Of a stretch of DNA of 15,459 nt, positions 1-8,332 are shown piece after piece. The DNA comes from Chitinophaga pinensis (lineage in GTDB: Bacteria > Bacteroidota > Bacteroidia > M30B66). The translations under genes and the position numbers were made by a program. The stretch spans positions 1 to 15,459 of the forward strand of contig CALQJV010000002.1 in assembly GCA_943330985.1 (NCBI GenBank). The letters run 5' to 3'. Under the pieces are notes generated by a model that had not been told where the DNA came from, did not search any database, and saw nothing but the letters and a program-made list of their open reading frames with translations. Positions within the stretch are counted from its first letter, which is position 1. Each line of letters starts with the position of its first letter.

Positions 1-569
1 CTTTTCGCACAATGGAATCGCTTCAATATTCTGAAATAGCCGATAAAAGAGCCATCCAAATTAAAATTGAGCAACCTCTTTGCGATCAACAACTTGGTGT
101 ATTAGCGATGGTTAATCTTTCGGGAGCCGATTGGAAATACAAAATCCTTCGTAAAGAAGGCGATTTAATTAGCGAAGGAAAAGTTGGCTATGATCGTCGC
201 ATCGGAAGTTTAAAAGCGGGAAATTATTTGATCAACTTTACATTACCTGATGGAACTTCGACCATCGATGAATTTGTGGTACGGTCTCCTAAAGGTGTTC
301 AAGTTGAAATTGCCCTTGCAAAAACCAATCAATACAGTATTGGAAAAGACATAATAATCAAAGCATCAAGCGATTTTGCAACAGAATATGTTTGGCACTT
401 TGGAGATAATTCACAACCCGAAATTGGCGCTGAAACAGCAACACATTCCTATGCAAAACCTGGAATTTACACTGTAACCGTTGAAGCTACAAATTTTGAT
501 TGCAGCAGTACCTTGGTAAAACAAATTAAGATAACAGGACCAACAGCATCGACTCAAACCGAAAACTAA
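1..569 (+). CDS. PKD-domain protein, C-terminal part (5' end outside window)
   Basis: The frame is already open at the window edge (codons for F-R-T precede the first ATG at 12), and no ribosome-binding or promoter-like sequence precedes that ATG, so this is most likely the end of a longer protein. From the ATG at 12 there are 185 residues. The first ~95 read as an Ig-like beta-sandwich segment. Residues ~97-175 form a PKD domain, recognisable by YVWHFGD around 126-132 and by HSYAKPGIYTVTVEA near 146-160. The tail (TASTQTEN) carries no T9SS sorting domain, unlike the three large cargo proteins downstream. PKD domains usually mediate protein or carbohydrate contacts outside the cytoplasm, so an envelope location is expected but no signal peptide is visible here. 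A strong terminator follows the stop by 16 bases. The specific function is unknown. Confidence 0.75.
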   Translation, partial: FRTMESLQYSEIADKRAIQIKIEQPLCDQQLGVLAMVNLSGADWKYKILRKEGDLISEGKVGYDRRIGSLKAGNYLINFTLPDGTSTIDEFVVRSPKGVQVEIALAKTNQYSIGKDIIIKASSDFATEYVWHFGDNSQPEIGAETATHSYAKPGIYTVTVEATNFDCSSTLVKQIKITGPTASTQTEN

Positions 570-585
570 TTGAAATAATAATTTT

Positions 586-626
586 AAGCCGGATGTGTCT
601 TTTCGAAGATTGCATCCGGCTTTTTT
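586..626 (+). terminator. Intrinsic terminator after the PKD-protein gene
   Basis: AAGCCGGATG (586-595) pairs with CATCCGGCTT (613-622). An inner TCTT/AAGA helix (598-601 with 606-609) closes a TTCG loop (602-605). A run of six T (621-626) follows the GC-rich stem. This is a textbook rho-independent terminator. The T-run ends only 13 bases before the start codon of the next gene. Confidence 0.9.
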
Positions 627-639
627 ACATCTTTGGCAC

Positions 640-1554
640 ATGAAACTACTTCAAGATTTATGTGCTATTCGGGCAACCTCTGGCGATGAGGAACCGATGA
701 AAAATTTCGTACTCGATTATATTCAATCTAATCAACATTCCTGGAAACAACAACCTGAAATTCTATCTGGGAAAGGTTTTCAAGATTGCGTCATGCTCGT
801 TTTTGGGAAACCAAGAACCGCCATTTTTGCGCACATGGATTCGATTGGGTTCACTGTTAGATACGGAAATCAATTGGTAAAGATTGGTGGACCGCGAACT
901 CAAAACGGATACGAATTAGTAGGAAGCGATAGTCAAGGGGAAATTGAATGCACCATGTATGTTGACGCATACGATGATTCTTTGTCGTATCGATTTCATC
1001 GAACTATTGAAACAGGTACTCCTTTGAGCTTCAAGCCCAATTTCAGAGAAACAACGCATGATGTTCAATGTTGTTACATGGATAATCGACTGGGCGTTTA
1101 TGCGGCATTAAAAGTAGCAGAGACTCTCCAAGATGGAATCATTGTTTTTTCCTGTTGGGAAGAGCATGGTGGAGGATCGGTTGGTTATTTGGCCGAAAGG
1201 ATGTACCGAGATTATGGCGTTCATCAAGCATTAATTTCGGACATTACTTGGATTACCGAGGGTGTTACTTCGGGCAATGGAGTTGCCATATCAATTCGGG
1301 ATTCGGGTATACCGCGTCGGTCTTTTGTAAATAAAATTAGAAACATTGCTCAAGAATCTAAAATCCCCTTTCAGTTGGAAGTGGAAGGAAGTGGTGGAAG
1401 CGATGGAACCGATTTACAAAAAAGCATGTTGCCCATCGATTGGTGTTTTATTGGCGCTGCAGAGCAACATGTTCATTCACCGAATGAGCTTGTAAACAAG
1501 GATGACATTCGAAGTATGATTGATTTGTATTCAGTACTTATGGAATCTTTATAA
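640..1554 (+). CDS. M42-family metallo-aminopeptidase
   Basis: Predicted cytoplasmic dinuclear-metal aminopeptidase of the M42 (glutamyl aminopeptidase/TET) family, 304 residues. The expected metal and catalytic residues are in order: H65 and D67 in AHMDSIGF, the bridging D148 in DNRLG, E174/E175 in WEEHGGG (catalytic base and metal ligand), D201 in SDITW, and H279 in HVHSPNE. GGSDGTD at 252-258 corresponds to the conserved GGTDA segment. It is shorter than the usual ~340-360 residues; H65 to D148 spans 83 residues against about 110 in well-studied TET peptidases, so the inserted dimerisation/selector domain looks reduced. I chose ATG 640 because an in-frame GTG at 595 lies inside the upstream terminator hairpin and would add 15 residues not expected for the family. 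There is no signal peptide. The likely role is peptide trimming; the substrate cannot be told. Confidence 0.9.
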   Translation: MKLLQDLCAIRATSGDEEPMKNFVLDYIQSNQHSWKQQPEILSGKGFQDCVMLVFGKPRTAIFAHMDSIGFTVRYGNQLVKIGGPRTQNGYELVGSDSQGEIECTMYVDAYDDSLSYRFHRTIETGTPLSFKPNFRETTHDVQCCYMDNRLGVYAALKVAETLQDGIIVFSCWEEHGGGSVGYLAERMYRDYGVHQALISDITWITEGVTSGNGVAISIRDSGIPRRSFVNKIRNIAQESKIPFQLEVEGSGGSDGTDLQKSMLPIDWCFIGAAEQHVHSPNELVNKDDIRSMIDLYSVLMESL

Positions 1555-1565
1555 TGAAAACACTT

Positions 1566-1602
1566 AAACAAGAAAGGTCGGATAACCGACCTTTCTTGTT
1601 TT
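1566..1602. terminator. Bidirectional intrinsic terminator between convergent genes
   Basis: AACAAGAAAGGTCGG (1567-1581) pairs perfectly with CCGACCTTTCTTGTT (1586-1600) around an ATAA loop, and A1566 pairs with T1601. A T-run follows on the + strand and an A-rich stretch (1557-1560) precedes the stem, giving Ts on the minus strand a few bases past it. It sits between the stop of the M42 gene (1554) and the convergent stop of the T9SS gene (1618), so it can end both transcripts. Confidence 0.85.
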
Positions 1603-1617
1603 CTAAAATATTATTCA

Positions 1618-4600
1618 TTAATTCAAAACGTTAATTACACCTTCAACATGTTGGTCGTAATTCTTTTCATCAATCAAATCAATTTTAAAGAAATACGCTC
1701 CAGGAATTACAATACTTCCTATATAATTTCGTCCATCCCAGCCATTCTCATAATCGTACGAAGCATAAACTTGTTGTCCCCAACGATTAAAAATGGAGAT
1801 ATGGTATGATGTAATACCCTCACCAACTGGTTTGAAGTAGTCGTTTACTTCATCGCCATTCGGTGAGAAGCTATTAGGAATAAAAATCTTATATCCTGTT
1901 GTGATGGTGATACTTCTATCGGTTGAATCGGTACAGGCATATTCATTCGAGACATATTGTATAATTGAATAAATGCCTGCAGAATCGGGGAAATAATAGT
2001 TTTGATTATATCCATACAATGTATCTCCTGTAGAAACTACATACCATGCAGTATCGGAATTTATTGCGTTACTGATAAAATCAATTTTCGGTTCTAAAAC
2101 AGTAGCTTCAAATTTATCAACAACAAACCCTGATGTTGGCACTGGAAACACGTGTACCAAACTATCTATAAATAGTGTATCAGAACAACCTTGAGGAGTT
2201 TCCACTAACAAAGAGACATCATAAACGCCAGCATCTTCATAATTGAATGATGGACTAGAAGAACTTGAAGGATTTCCAATTCCAAAATTCCATGTGTAAC
2301 TCATGAGGGAAGTTGGAACCGTTGACAAATTGATGTAATTCACTTTTAACGGCATACACCCCGATGTTATTTCAGCTTCAAAATCGGCTGTTGGCTCTTC
2401 AAAAACCTGCACATTGGACATGAATAAATTACTGAAACATCCAGAATCATCAACTTGTAAAGATACATTTTGAGAGCCCGTTGTAATGAATGAAATGTTT
2501 GATGGATTTAAAATTGCGCTAGAAGCGACATTCGCATTGGGACCAAAACTCCAAATAAAGTTTGCCGTACTTGTAAATTCACCCACTGCCTCAAAATCGA
2601 ATGAATTTCCTTCAAAACATTGCCCTGGAGGAATATTAAAAACGACTGTTGGAGGCGCAGTAACCGAAAATAACATGGCATCTGTATTAGAACATTGGCC
2701 GTCGTTGGCAGTTAAAGTGAACTGATACGTTTGTGTGTTGGGTGTATTGTTTTGCAATTGTATGGTAGAGCCCGATTGTGTTGGATCGGCAATTCCAAGA
2801 AGTGGAGTCCATTGGTATGTGTAAGTTGGATCACCTATAGTTCCCATCGGAACAACGGCTCCTGAACAGACTTCAATATTTGAACCCGCATCAACAACAG
2901 GGAGCGCAAGTACTTCTATATCTATCAAACTTGTTGTTGAAGCACATCCCAATGAAACTACATTTAATGTAAGCGTTTTGGTTCCTGTCGAACTCCAATC
3001 CACCACAATTGGTCCCGGCCCTACGGTTACATTGGAGTTGCCTCCGCCGAAGTCCCATGAAAACAAGGCATTTGCAGGAGCAGTACCATTATAAAGTAGT
3101 GTGCCGGTTCCATTCAAACAAACTGGGTTGCTCGCTGTAAAACTGGATGTAGGAATTGGATTTACGATTACCTGTACTTGAGTTGGAGCAGAAACGCAGC
3201 CGTTTTCTGTAACGGTAAGGTTTAAATTATACGTTCCACTTGTCGACCACGAAACGGAATGAGGCCCTTGTGTATTTGCTGTTGCAGGAGTACCTGCAAG
3301 GAATGACCAATTATACGTCGCTGAAGAAGCGGCCGAACCTGTATAGTTAATGGTACTTGGAGATCCTTCACATACTGGACTTAAAGCAGTGAATATTGAC
3401 GTAGGAATTGGATAAACTTCAACAGTATGAGTTAGTGGTTGCGAAGCACATCCAAATTCAGATACAATAAGTGAAATTGTTTTAATTCCTGAAGTGCTCC
3501 AGTTTACATTGTATGAGTCATTGTTATTGGGCCCGAGTTGCGAAGCATTTCCACCATCAAAGCTCCAAGTATAACTTGCTGTTGCGGATCCCGTTCCGGT
3601 GTAATCAACTAAAACATCCATATCAGGACATACACTCGCAGGAACTGTAAATGTTGCTGTAGGCGTTGGATTTATTGTAAGTGTTTGAGCAGAAGACAAA
3701 GAGACACATCCATGCTCTGTAACAATCAAACTAACGTTAGGACTTCCACTTGATGGATATGAAACTTGTTGGGTATTGGAAGCTGTTCCTCCGGGAGTTA
3801 GTGTTCCAGTGCTAGCCGTCCAATTGAAAGTTGCCGTTGGAGCCGCTGTTCCGTTATATATTAATGTTGTTGCTGCGCCCACACAAACACTCGCTGGACT
3901 AATAGTAAAGCTGGATGTTGGCGGATCATAAACATCAATGGTGTGACTTGCTGTATTTGATACACAGCCATTTTGAGTAACCGTAAGTGAAACGTTTTTT
4001 GTTCCTGGTGTTGTCCAATGCATTGAATATGCTCCGGCTCCCGTTCCACTTATAACCGTTCCTCCATCCCATGACCAATTGTAAAGTAAGCCAGGAGTAT
4101 TTATTCCAACATAAGAAAATGCAGGATTCGCTGTTGCACTCGTGTTGGAATTTGTACAGGCCGTTGTTGGAAACGTAAAATCAATATTAACAGCAGCATT
4201 CACTGTTACAGGAATAGTTGTGACCGAAGAGGTACATCCGTTTTGATTAACCGTAAGTGTAATATTCTTAATTCCGGAACTCCCCCAATTAATCACATAG
4301 GGGCCCTCACCCGATCCACTCACAACAGTTCCGCCATTCCAGTTCCATGAATACACAGGTGCTGTTGCCGGAGTAGGTAAAACAACACCAGTAAATGTTA
4401 CAGTAGTGTTTGCCGAAGTCGATGTAACAGGATTTAAACAAAGCGTTGCATTACTGACAGTAAACGTGGAGGTTGGCGTAGGATTTACAATAATTTGTTT
4501 TGTAGTAACAGCGGAAGTACAGGTTCCGGCTATAACTTTCAATGTTATGTTTTTAGTTCCCGGTGTTGACCAAGATATTTGAAATGGACCAGCACCACCA

Positions 4601-5829
4601 GTGGCAGGTATTGCTGTTCCTCCATCAAAATTCCATAAAAATGTATATGCCGATAATGGTGGAGTTGCATTGCCCGCGTATGTAATTGTTGCGGTTTCGC
4701 TTAAGCAAATTTGAGTGGATGAGGGAGCTCCCGTTTCGGTGGCAGTAAATAATGATGTTGGGGGAGCAACGTACCGTATAACAAATGTATCTATGTAAAC
4801 TACATCTGTTGCACAAGGTACATCATAGGTAACTTTGATAATATATCTTTTGGGCGATTGCCCCGCAGAACCTAACACAATTGGAGAGGCCGTTGTGTTG
4901 GTAGTATTGGTAATATTAAATGAACTACCATTGGTACCGCTAATTCCAGACCACGATACATTGCTCACACTTGCCGATATTGGAGCAGTGCTTCCTGCAA
5001 TAAATGGTGTGTATTGAAATGCAACATTGCTAAGTGCAACATCAGCTCCCCCTGTAGTGTATGAAGGACAACCTCCACTTGTTGATGCTGGGCATTGAGG
5101 TGCTAATCCTGAATAACCACCTCCTTGCCACATTCCTGAACAAATAGGTTTATTGGTAATATGTATTTGAATTGCCCCCGAAGTTTCAAAAAGTTTTATG
5201 CGAAAAGAACTAGTTCCAGTACAACTTGAAAAGAATGGAAGATTTGAAAAGTAAACCGTTAAAACCCGATTAGGAGCAACTCCCGTTGTTTGGTATTGAA
5301 CTGCATTAGCTACTCCATTGGGATTAAAATCTTGAAAATACCCAAAAATTGCATTGTTCGGTAGCGTATTACTCCCACATAAAGTGGCAATATCGGTCAT
5401 GTCGCTTCCATTATAGCTGAATGTGGAGGGAAGCGGAGACGTAAAGCCAATGTAACCATTGGCGCTGATGTAAAAATTAGTGTAATTGACACCGTAAAAA
5501 TTAAAAGGGAAATTAATTGGAAATGGTCCAGCAAAAGCATCGTCGGTTAAAGGAACTGCTGTTCCGACAGCTGGTGTATTGTCAATGGTAATATTGGATG
5601 TTGCATACCCCGAACCCGTAACTGTTCCTGCAGACACTAAAATACTAGGAGGATATACGGCATTTAACGTTGGAAAAGCACTTGGCACTGTACATGTTGA
5701 AACATCCGGCGGCAAAATATTAAACATTTGTTGAATAACTTGACCAAAAGAACTATTTACAAATGCGAAGCACATCAAAATCCCCATCAATCGAGAAATA
5801 GACTTACTAAAATTGAAATTCAACGACAT
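1618..5829 (-). CDS. Giant secreted multi-PKD protein with T9SS type B sorting domain
   Basis: Secreted protein of 1403 residues. Residues 1-30 are a Sec signal peptide (basic start, hydrophobic 14-25, SSFGQ before the likely cleavage). Residues ~35-277 are a beta-sandwich head with FPFNFYG and YISANGYIGF at ~107-129, a pattern common in adhesin-like heads. After a linker, eleven Ig/PKD-like modules of ~80-95 residues run from 356 to 1311; the first seven are close relatives of each other (repeat entry), and the eighth (~976-1058, VVDAGSNIEVCSG) is a different Ig-like type. Residues 1312-1403 are the type B C-terminal domain (IFIPNSFSPNGDEVNDYF, then SIFNRWGQQVY, then WDGRN), which directs passage through the outer membrane by T9SS and often surface attachment. 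Ten modules carry a Cys pair. The ligand is unknown; adhesion or matrix function is inference. It stands alone, with 118 bases to the upstream gene. Confidence 0.92.
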   Translation of the reverse strand: MSLNFNFSKSISRLMGILMCFAFVNSSFGQVIQQMFNILPPDVSTCTVPSAFPTLNAVYPPSILVSAGTVTGSGYATSNITIDNTPAVGTAVPLTDDAFAGPFPINFPFNFYGVNYTNFYISANGYIGFTSPLPSTFSYNGSDMTDIATLCGSNTLPNNAIFGYFQDFNPNGVANAVQYQTTGVAPNRVLTVYFSNLPFFSSCTGTSSFRIKLFETSGAIQIHITNKPICSGMWQGGGYSGLAPQCPASTSGGCPSYTTGGADVALSNVAFQYTPFIAGSTAPISASVSNVSWSGISGTNGSSFNITNTTNTTASPIVLGSAGQSPKRYIIKVTYDVPCATDVVYIDTFVIRYVAPPTSLFTATETGAPSSTQICLSETATITYAGNATPPLSAYTFLWNFDGGTAIPATGGAGPFQISWSTPGTKNITLKVIAGTCTSAVTTKQIIVNPTPTSTFTVSNATLCLNPVTSTSANTTVTFTGVVLPTPATAPVYSWNWNGGTVVSGSGEGPYVINWGSSGIKNITLTVNQNGCTSSVTTIPVTVNAAVNIDFTFPTTACTNSNTSATANPAFSYVGINTPGLLYNWSWDGGTVISGTGAGAYSMHWTTPGTKNVSLTVTQNGCVSNTASHTIDVYDPPTSSFTISPASVCVGAATTLIYNGTAAPTATFNWTASTGTLTPGGTASNTQQVSYPSSGSPNVSLIVTEHGCVSLSSAQTLTINPTPTATFTVPASVCPDMDVLVDYTGTGSATASYTWSFDGGNASQLGPNNNDSYNVNWSTSGIKTISLIVSEFGCASQPLTHTVEVYPIPTSIFTALSPVCEGSPSTINYTGSAASSATYNWSFLAGTPATANTQGPHSVSWSTSGTYNLNLTVTENGCVSAPTQVQVIVNPIPTSSFTASNPVCLNGTGTLLYNGTAPANALFSWDFGGGNSNVTVGPGPIVVDWSSTGTKTLTLNVVSLGCASTTSLIDIEVLALPVVDAGSNIEVCSGAVVPMGTIGDPTYTYQWTPLLGIADPTQSGSTIQLQNNTPNTQTYQFTLTANDGQCSNTDAMLFSVTAPPTVVFNIPPGQCFEGNSFDFEAVGEFTSTANFIWSFGPNANVASSAILNPSNISFITTGSQNVSLQVDDSGCFSNLFMSNVQVFEEPTADFEAEITSGCMPLKVNYINLSTVPTSLMSYTWNFGIGNPSSSSSPSFNYEDAGVYDVSLLVETPQGCSDTLFIDSLVHVFPVPTSGFVVDKFEATVLEPKIDFISNAINSDTAWYVVSTGDTLYGYNQNYYFPDSAGIYSIIQYVSNEYACTDSTDRSITITTGYKIFIPNSFSPNGDEVNDYFKPVGEGITSYHISIFNRWGQQVYASYDYENGWDGRNYIGSIVIPGAYFFKIDLIDEKNYDQHVEGVINVLN
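2905..4764 (-). repeat. Seven tandem PKD-like modules in the 1403-residue protein
   Basis: Residues 356-975 are seven consecutive modules of about 83-97 residues with starts near 356, 451, 548, 636, 721, 808 and 891. The recurring pattern is P-[TI]-[PS]-T-x-x-F near the start, a VC-type cysteine, YNWSFDGG or similar, W-S-[TS]-x-G-T-K-N-[IV]-x-L-x-V in the second half, then xxGC[VTA]S. The copies are related at protein level but have drifted in DNA, so the array looks old rather than freshly amplified. Confidence 0.85.
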
Positions 5830-5864
5830 TTTTTAATTGGTAGTTTTTACATCGACTTTGTAAA

Positions 5865-5896
5865 ACTAAGAAAATTCTGCAATAAAAAAGCAGAAT
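5865..5896 (-). terminator. Possible weak terminator after the 741-residue T9SS gene
   Basis: On the minus strand ATTCTGC (5896-5890) pairs with GCAGAAT (5880-5874) around a T-rich loop, followed by TTTCTT. It lies 52 bases past the stop of the 5948-8173 gene. The stem is only 7 bp and AT-rich, so this is tentative. The remainder of 5830-5947 must also hold the promoter of the 1403-residue gene, which I could not identify. Confidence 0.35.
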
Positions 5897-5947
5897 GTTA
5901 AATAAACTCTCGATTTTGCTAACAAAAAACAAGATGAATGTTAAATT

Positions 5948-8173
5948 TTATCTTACCAAGGTTACGATTCCTGTGTAACTATAATCCACATTGAGAATAT
6001 CTCGGACTGAAAGTTGGTAATTAAAAACGCCAGACTGCGCAACTAAATCACCGCCATTAACACGTCCGTCCCACACTGCTCGACTGTCGTTGGTTTGAAA
6101 TACTTGATGTCCCCATCGATCAAAAATGATGAGGTTATAGGTTTTAAACCCTTCACCAATTGGACGAAATGTTTCATTTATATCGTCACCATTCGGAGAA
6201 AATGCATTGGGAATGTAGCAGGTATAAACCGGATCAATGCGAATTTCAATATGCGCTGTATCATAACATCCTTCAGCATTAACGGTGTGTAATTGTGCAT
6301 CATAACTACCCGAATCGGCATAGGTATATGTGATATTGGGATCATTCACGAGAATTCCATCGCCTGGTTCAAGCCAGCTATCGGTGAAATTGCTCGATAA
6401 ATCGGTAAAGGTTATTTGGGGTTGAAGCACATTTGCCATTCGCGGACTCGCTTCGAAGTCTGACACTGGACTTGGTCGTATCGTTATAAATGAGGGGAAA
6501 TTTTCATTTATAATGCCTGTGCATCCAACGGTGTTTTGAACGGATAGTTGAATATCGTAGGTGCCCGGTTGGGTGTATGTATGCCAAGGATTAGCTTCGG
6601 TTGAGAATTCTCCATCACCAAAATCCCAGATAAATAATGCTCCGGGGGCGTTTGATGATTCATTGAAGAACTGCAAAGTTGCAGGATTGCAGGCATTGTC
6701 GTTATTCACCGAGATAACCACATCGAGTAAATCATAAACTGTAATATTGATTGATGTATCATCGCTGCAATGTGGATCGGAAACGACCAATGTAACCGGA
6801 TATACACCTGGAGAAGACCACGAGACTCCACTTGGATTTCTAAGAGTTGAACTTGCCTGCGATGCAGGTCCACCAAAACTCCAAGTGTAGGTTGCGTTAT
6901 TTTCGTGTTGCCCCAAGGTTTGAAAATTGAACGCATTGTTTGTAATACACTGAGCGGCCTGATTGTTAATTTCAGCAATTACTTCGCGGTAAACAGCAAT
7001 TGGCGTAACCAATGTGTCGGCACAGGAAAAGCCCTTATTGGCAATTAATAAAACATTGTACGTTCCAGAATCGGGATAGGTATAAATGGGAGAAGCCACA
7101 TCGCTAATGTCTGTATTAATGGAAGGAACGCCAAAATCCCAGGAACTGTAAATAGAATTATTTGTAGCTGCCCCGGCGCCAGATATTGATGTATTATTTG
7201 AAAACTCAACTTGTAATCCACCGCATAAAGTCAAAACGCCGTTAATTAACTGAGCAGACCCACCTGATATAGAAGGACTGAAATTGGCTGTTGTTACTAA
7301 ATCGCAGGGCACTACCTGAAACTGAAAGTCGCGTTTGTTTGTGCTTAACAAAACGCCATTGCGGTATTCACTAACACAAACTGCTAATACATACTGACCG
7401 GCCTGATTGGGTTTAATTCTTAGTAGACCAGAATTGGAATTTATATTGGTTGGAACACTTGCTGGGATAGGATTTGCAGCTGTATATGGTGCCGAAAAAG
7501 TCACCAAACTGAAAGGTGGACCCGGCGGTGGAACGGGCATGGGTGCCGCCGAACTGGCTCCATCATAGGGCGCGCACAAGGAATATTGCAACACGTCACC
7601 ATCGGGATCAACCGCAACGTGATTAAATTCCATCATGTCGTTTAAACACATTACAATGGGTGGATAAAGTGAATAACGCGGACTTGAATTGCACGTTGTC
7701 CAAGCAATATCCGGAATCTGAATGGTATTTGTTAATCCAGCATTCGAAGGATTGTTCAGATTCAAAATGGCTGGATTTCGGCAGCATCGTTGATAAACCA
7801 ACGTGTAGCCTCCTGGACTGAACGGCAAGGAAATCAGTTTAGTGTAGATCGCTTCTTGAACACAAATGGTTGACCCGCCCTGAAAACAGGGATTGATGTT
7901 TTGTATAGGGATTACTGGAATGGTGTTGGGTAATGGCATTTGCAAATTCAGGTACAAGCCACCACTTGCATCGTAAATTCCAACATTGGCAGGATCGTCG
8001 TATTGAGCGCCAGTAGTGTAACAATCGCGATATAGTTTTAAAGTGATTCTGAATTGACCACTCCCCAAACAATCGTAATAAATTTCCCCCCCAATAATAT
8101 GAGACGCCTTAAGCAGATCTGGTTTACAGATTTGAATAAGCAGTATGATTATGAAAAATAATCGCGTTCGCAT
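5948..8173 (-). CDS. Secreted PKD protein with T9SS type B sorting domain
   Basis: Secreted protein of 741 residues. It has a signal peptide (1-23, MRTRLFFIIILLIQIC… ending KAS) and then a head beginning SHIIGGEIYYDCLGSGQFRI with LKLYRDC at 45-51. This 'HIxGGE…LYRDC' head (about 24-290) is widespread in Bacteroidota T9SS cargo and is cysteine-rich (CCRNP at 130-134). Four PKD modules follow at about 297-395, 398-480, 483-566 and 569-647; the clearest is FIWDFGDGEF at 514-523. Residues 650-741 are the type B C-terminal sorting domain (CYIPNAFSPNGDDINETF, IIFDRWGHQVF, WDGR), so export by T9SS is expected. It may share regulation with the other two cargo genes in the window, but the gaps on both sides exceed 100 bases and suggest its own promoter. 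Ligand and role are unknown. Confidence 0.92.
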   Translation of the reverse strand: MRTRLFFIIILLIQICKPDLLKASHIIGGEIYYDCLGSGQFRITLKLYRDCYTTGAQYDDPANVGIYDASGGLYLNLQMPLPNTIPVIPIQNINPCFQGGSTICVQEAIYTKLISLPFSPGGYTLVYQRCCRNPAILNLNNPSNAGLTNTIQIPDIAWTTCNSSPRYSLYPPIVMCLNDMMEFNHVAVDPDGDVLQYSLCAPYDGASSAAPMPVPPPGPPFSLVTFSAPYTAANPIPASVPTNINSNSGLLRIKPNQAGQYVLAVCVSEYRNGVLLSTNKRDFQFQVVPCDLVTTANFSPSISGGSAQLINGVLTLCGGLQVEFSNNTSISGAGAATNNSIYSSWDFGVPSINTDISDVASPIYTYPDSGTYNVLLIANKGFSCADTLVTPIAVYREVIAEINNQAAQCITNNAFNFQTLGQHENNATYTWSFGGPASQASSTLRNPSGVSWSSPGVYPVTLVVSDPHCSDDTSINITVYDLLDVVISVNNDNACNPATLQFFNESSNAPGALFIWDFGDGEFSTEANPWHTYTQPGTYDIQLSVQNTVGCTGIINENFPSFITIRPSPVSDFEASPRMANVLQPQITFTDLSSNFTDSWLEPGDGILVNDPNITYTYADSGSYDAQLHTVNAEGCYDTAHIEIRIDPVYTCYIPNAFSPNGDDINETFRPIGEGFKTYNLIIFDRWGHQVFQTNDSRAVWDGRVNGGDLVAQSGVFNYQLSVRDILNVDYSYTGIVTLVR

Positions 8174-8271
8174 TTCGGAATATTATCGACTTGATCAACA
8201 CACGAAATAACAAAAAAAAAGAACATGATTTCTCAAAAAAGGGATATTGGAAGTCGAGAAATATTATCCAA

Positions 8272-8315
8272 GATTTTCCATGAACTCATTATAAAATTTA
8301 ATCACAGGGAAAATC
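8272..8315. other. Inverted repeat in the 159-bp intergenic gap
   Basis: GATTTTCC (8272-8279) and GGAAAATC (8308-8315) form an 8-bp perfect inverted repeat with a 28-base spacer, 18 bases past the stop of the rhodanese-thioredoxin gene on the minus strand. There is no T-run after it, so it is a poor intrinsic terminator; it could be a 3' UTR structure or chance. The rest of 8174-8332 holds a run of nine A (8212-8220) and presumably the promoter of the 741-residue gene, which I could not define. Confidence 0.25.
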
Positions 8316-8332
8316 AACGATGGTATAAGTCC

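Noticed and set aside
595..639. GTG start giving a 319-residue M42 protein
   Set aside because: The GTG lies in the stem of a strong terminator and the added residues (SFRRLHPAFLHLWH) are encoded by the hairpin itself; ATG 640 fits the family start.
411..641. Minus-strand 76-residue ORF over the PKD gene end and terminator
   Set aside because: It is antisense to a PKD domain and reads through the terminator hairpin; no recognisable family.
2486..2725. Plus-strand 79-residue ORF inside the 1403-residue gene
   Set aside because: It is an antisense shadow of a clear PKD-repeat frame; similar short antisense or out-of-frame ORFs at 3861-5017, 6095-6978, 7839-8072, 8796-9059, 9867-10246, 11117-11320, 12291-12488, 13588-13866 and 14603-14993 were dismissed for the same reason.
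2905..4764. CRISPR-like or recent DNA tandem repeat
   Set aside because: The periodicity is about 250-290 bases, in frame, and conserved at protein rather than DNA level, so it is a protein module array.
8212..8220. Run of nine A as a terminator or promoter element
   Set aside because: No GC-rich stem precedes it on the minus strand, and no Bacteroidota -33/-7 pair at proper spacing could be placed with it.
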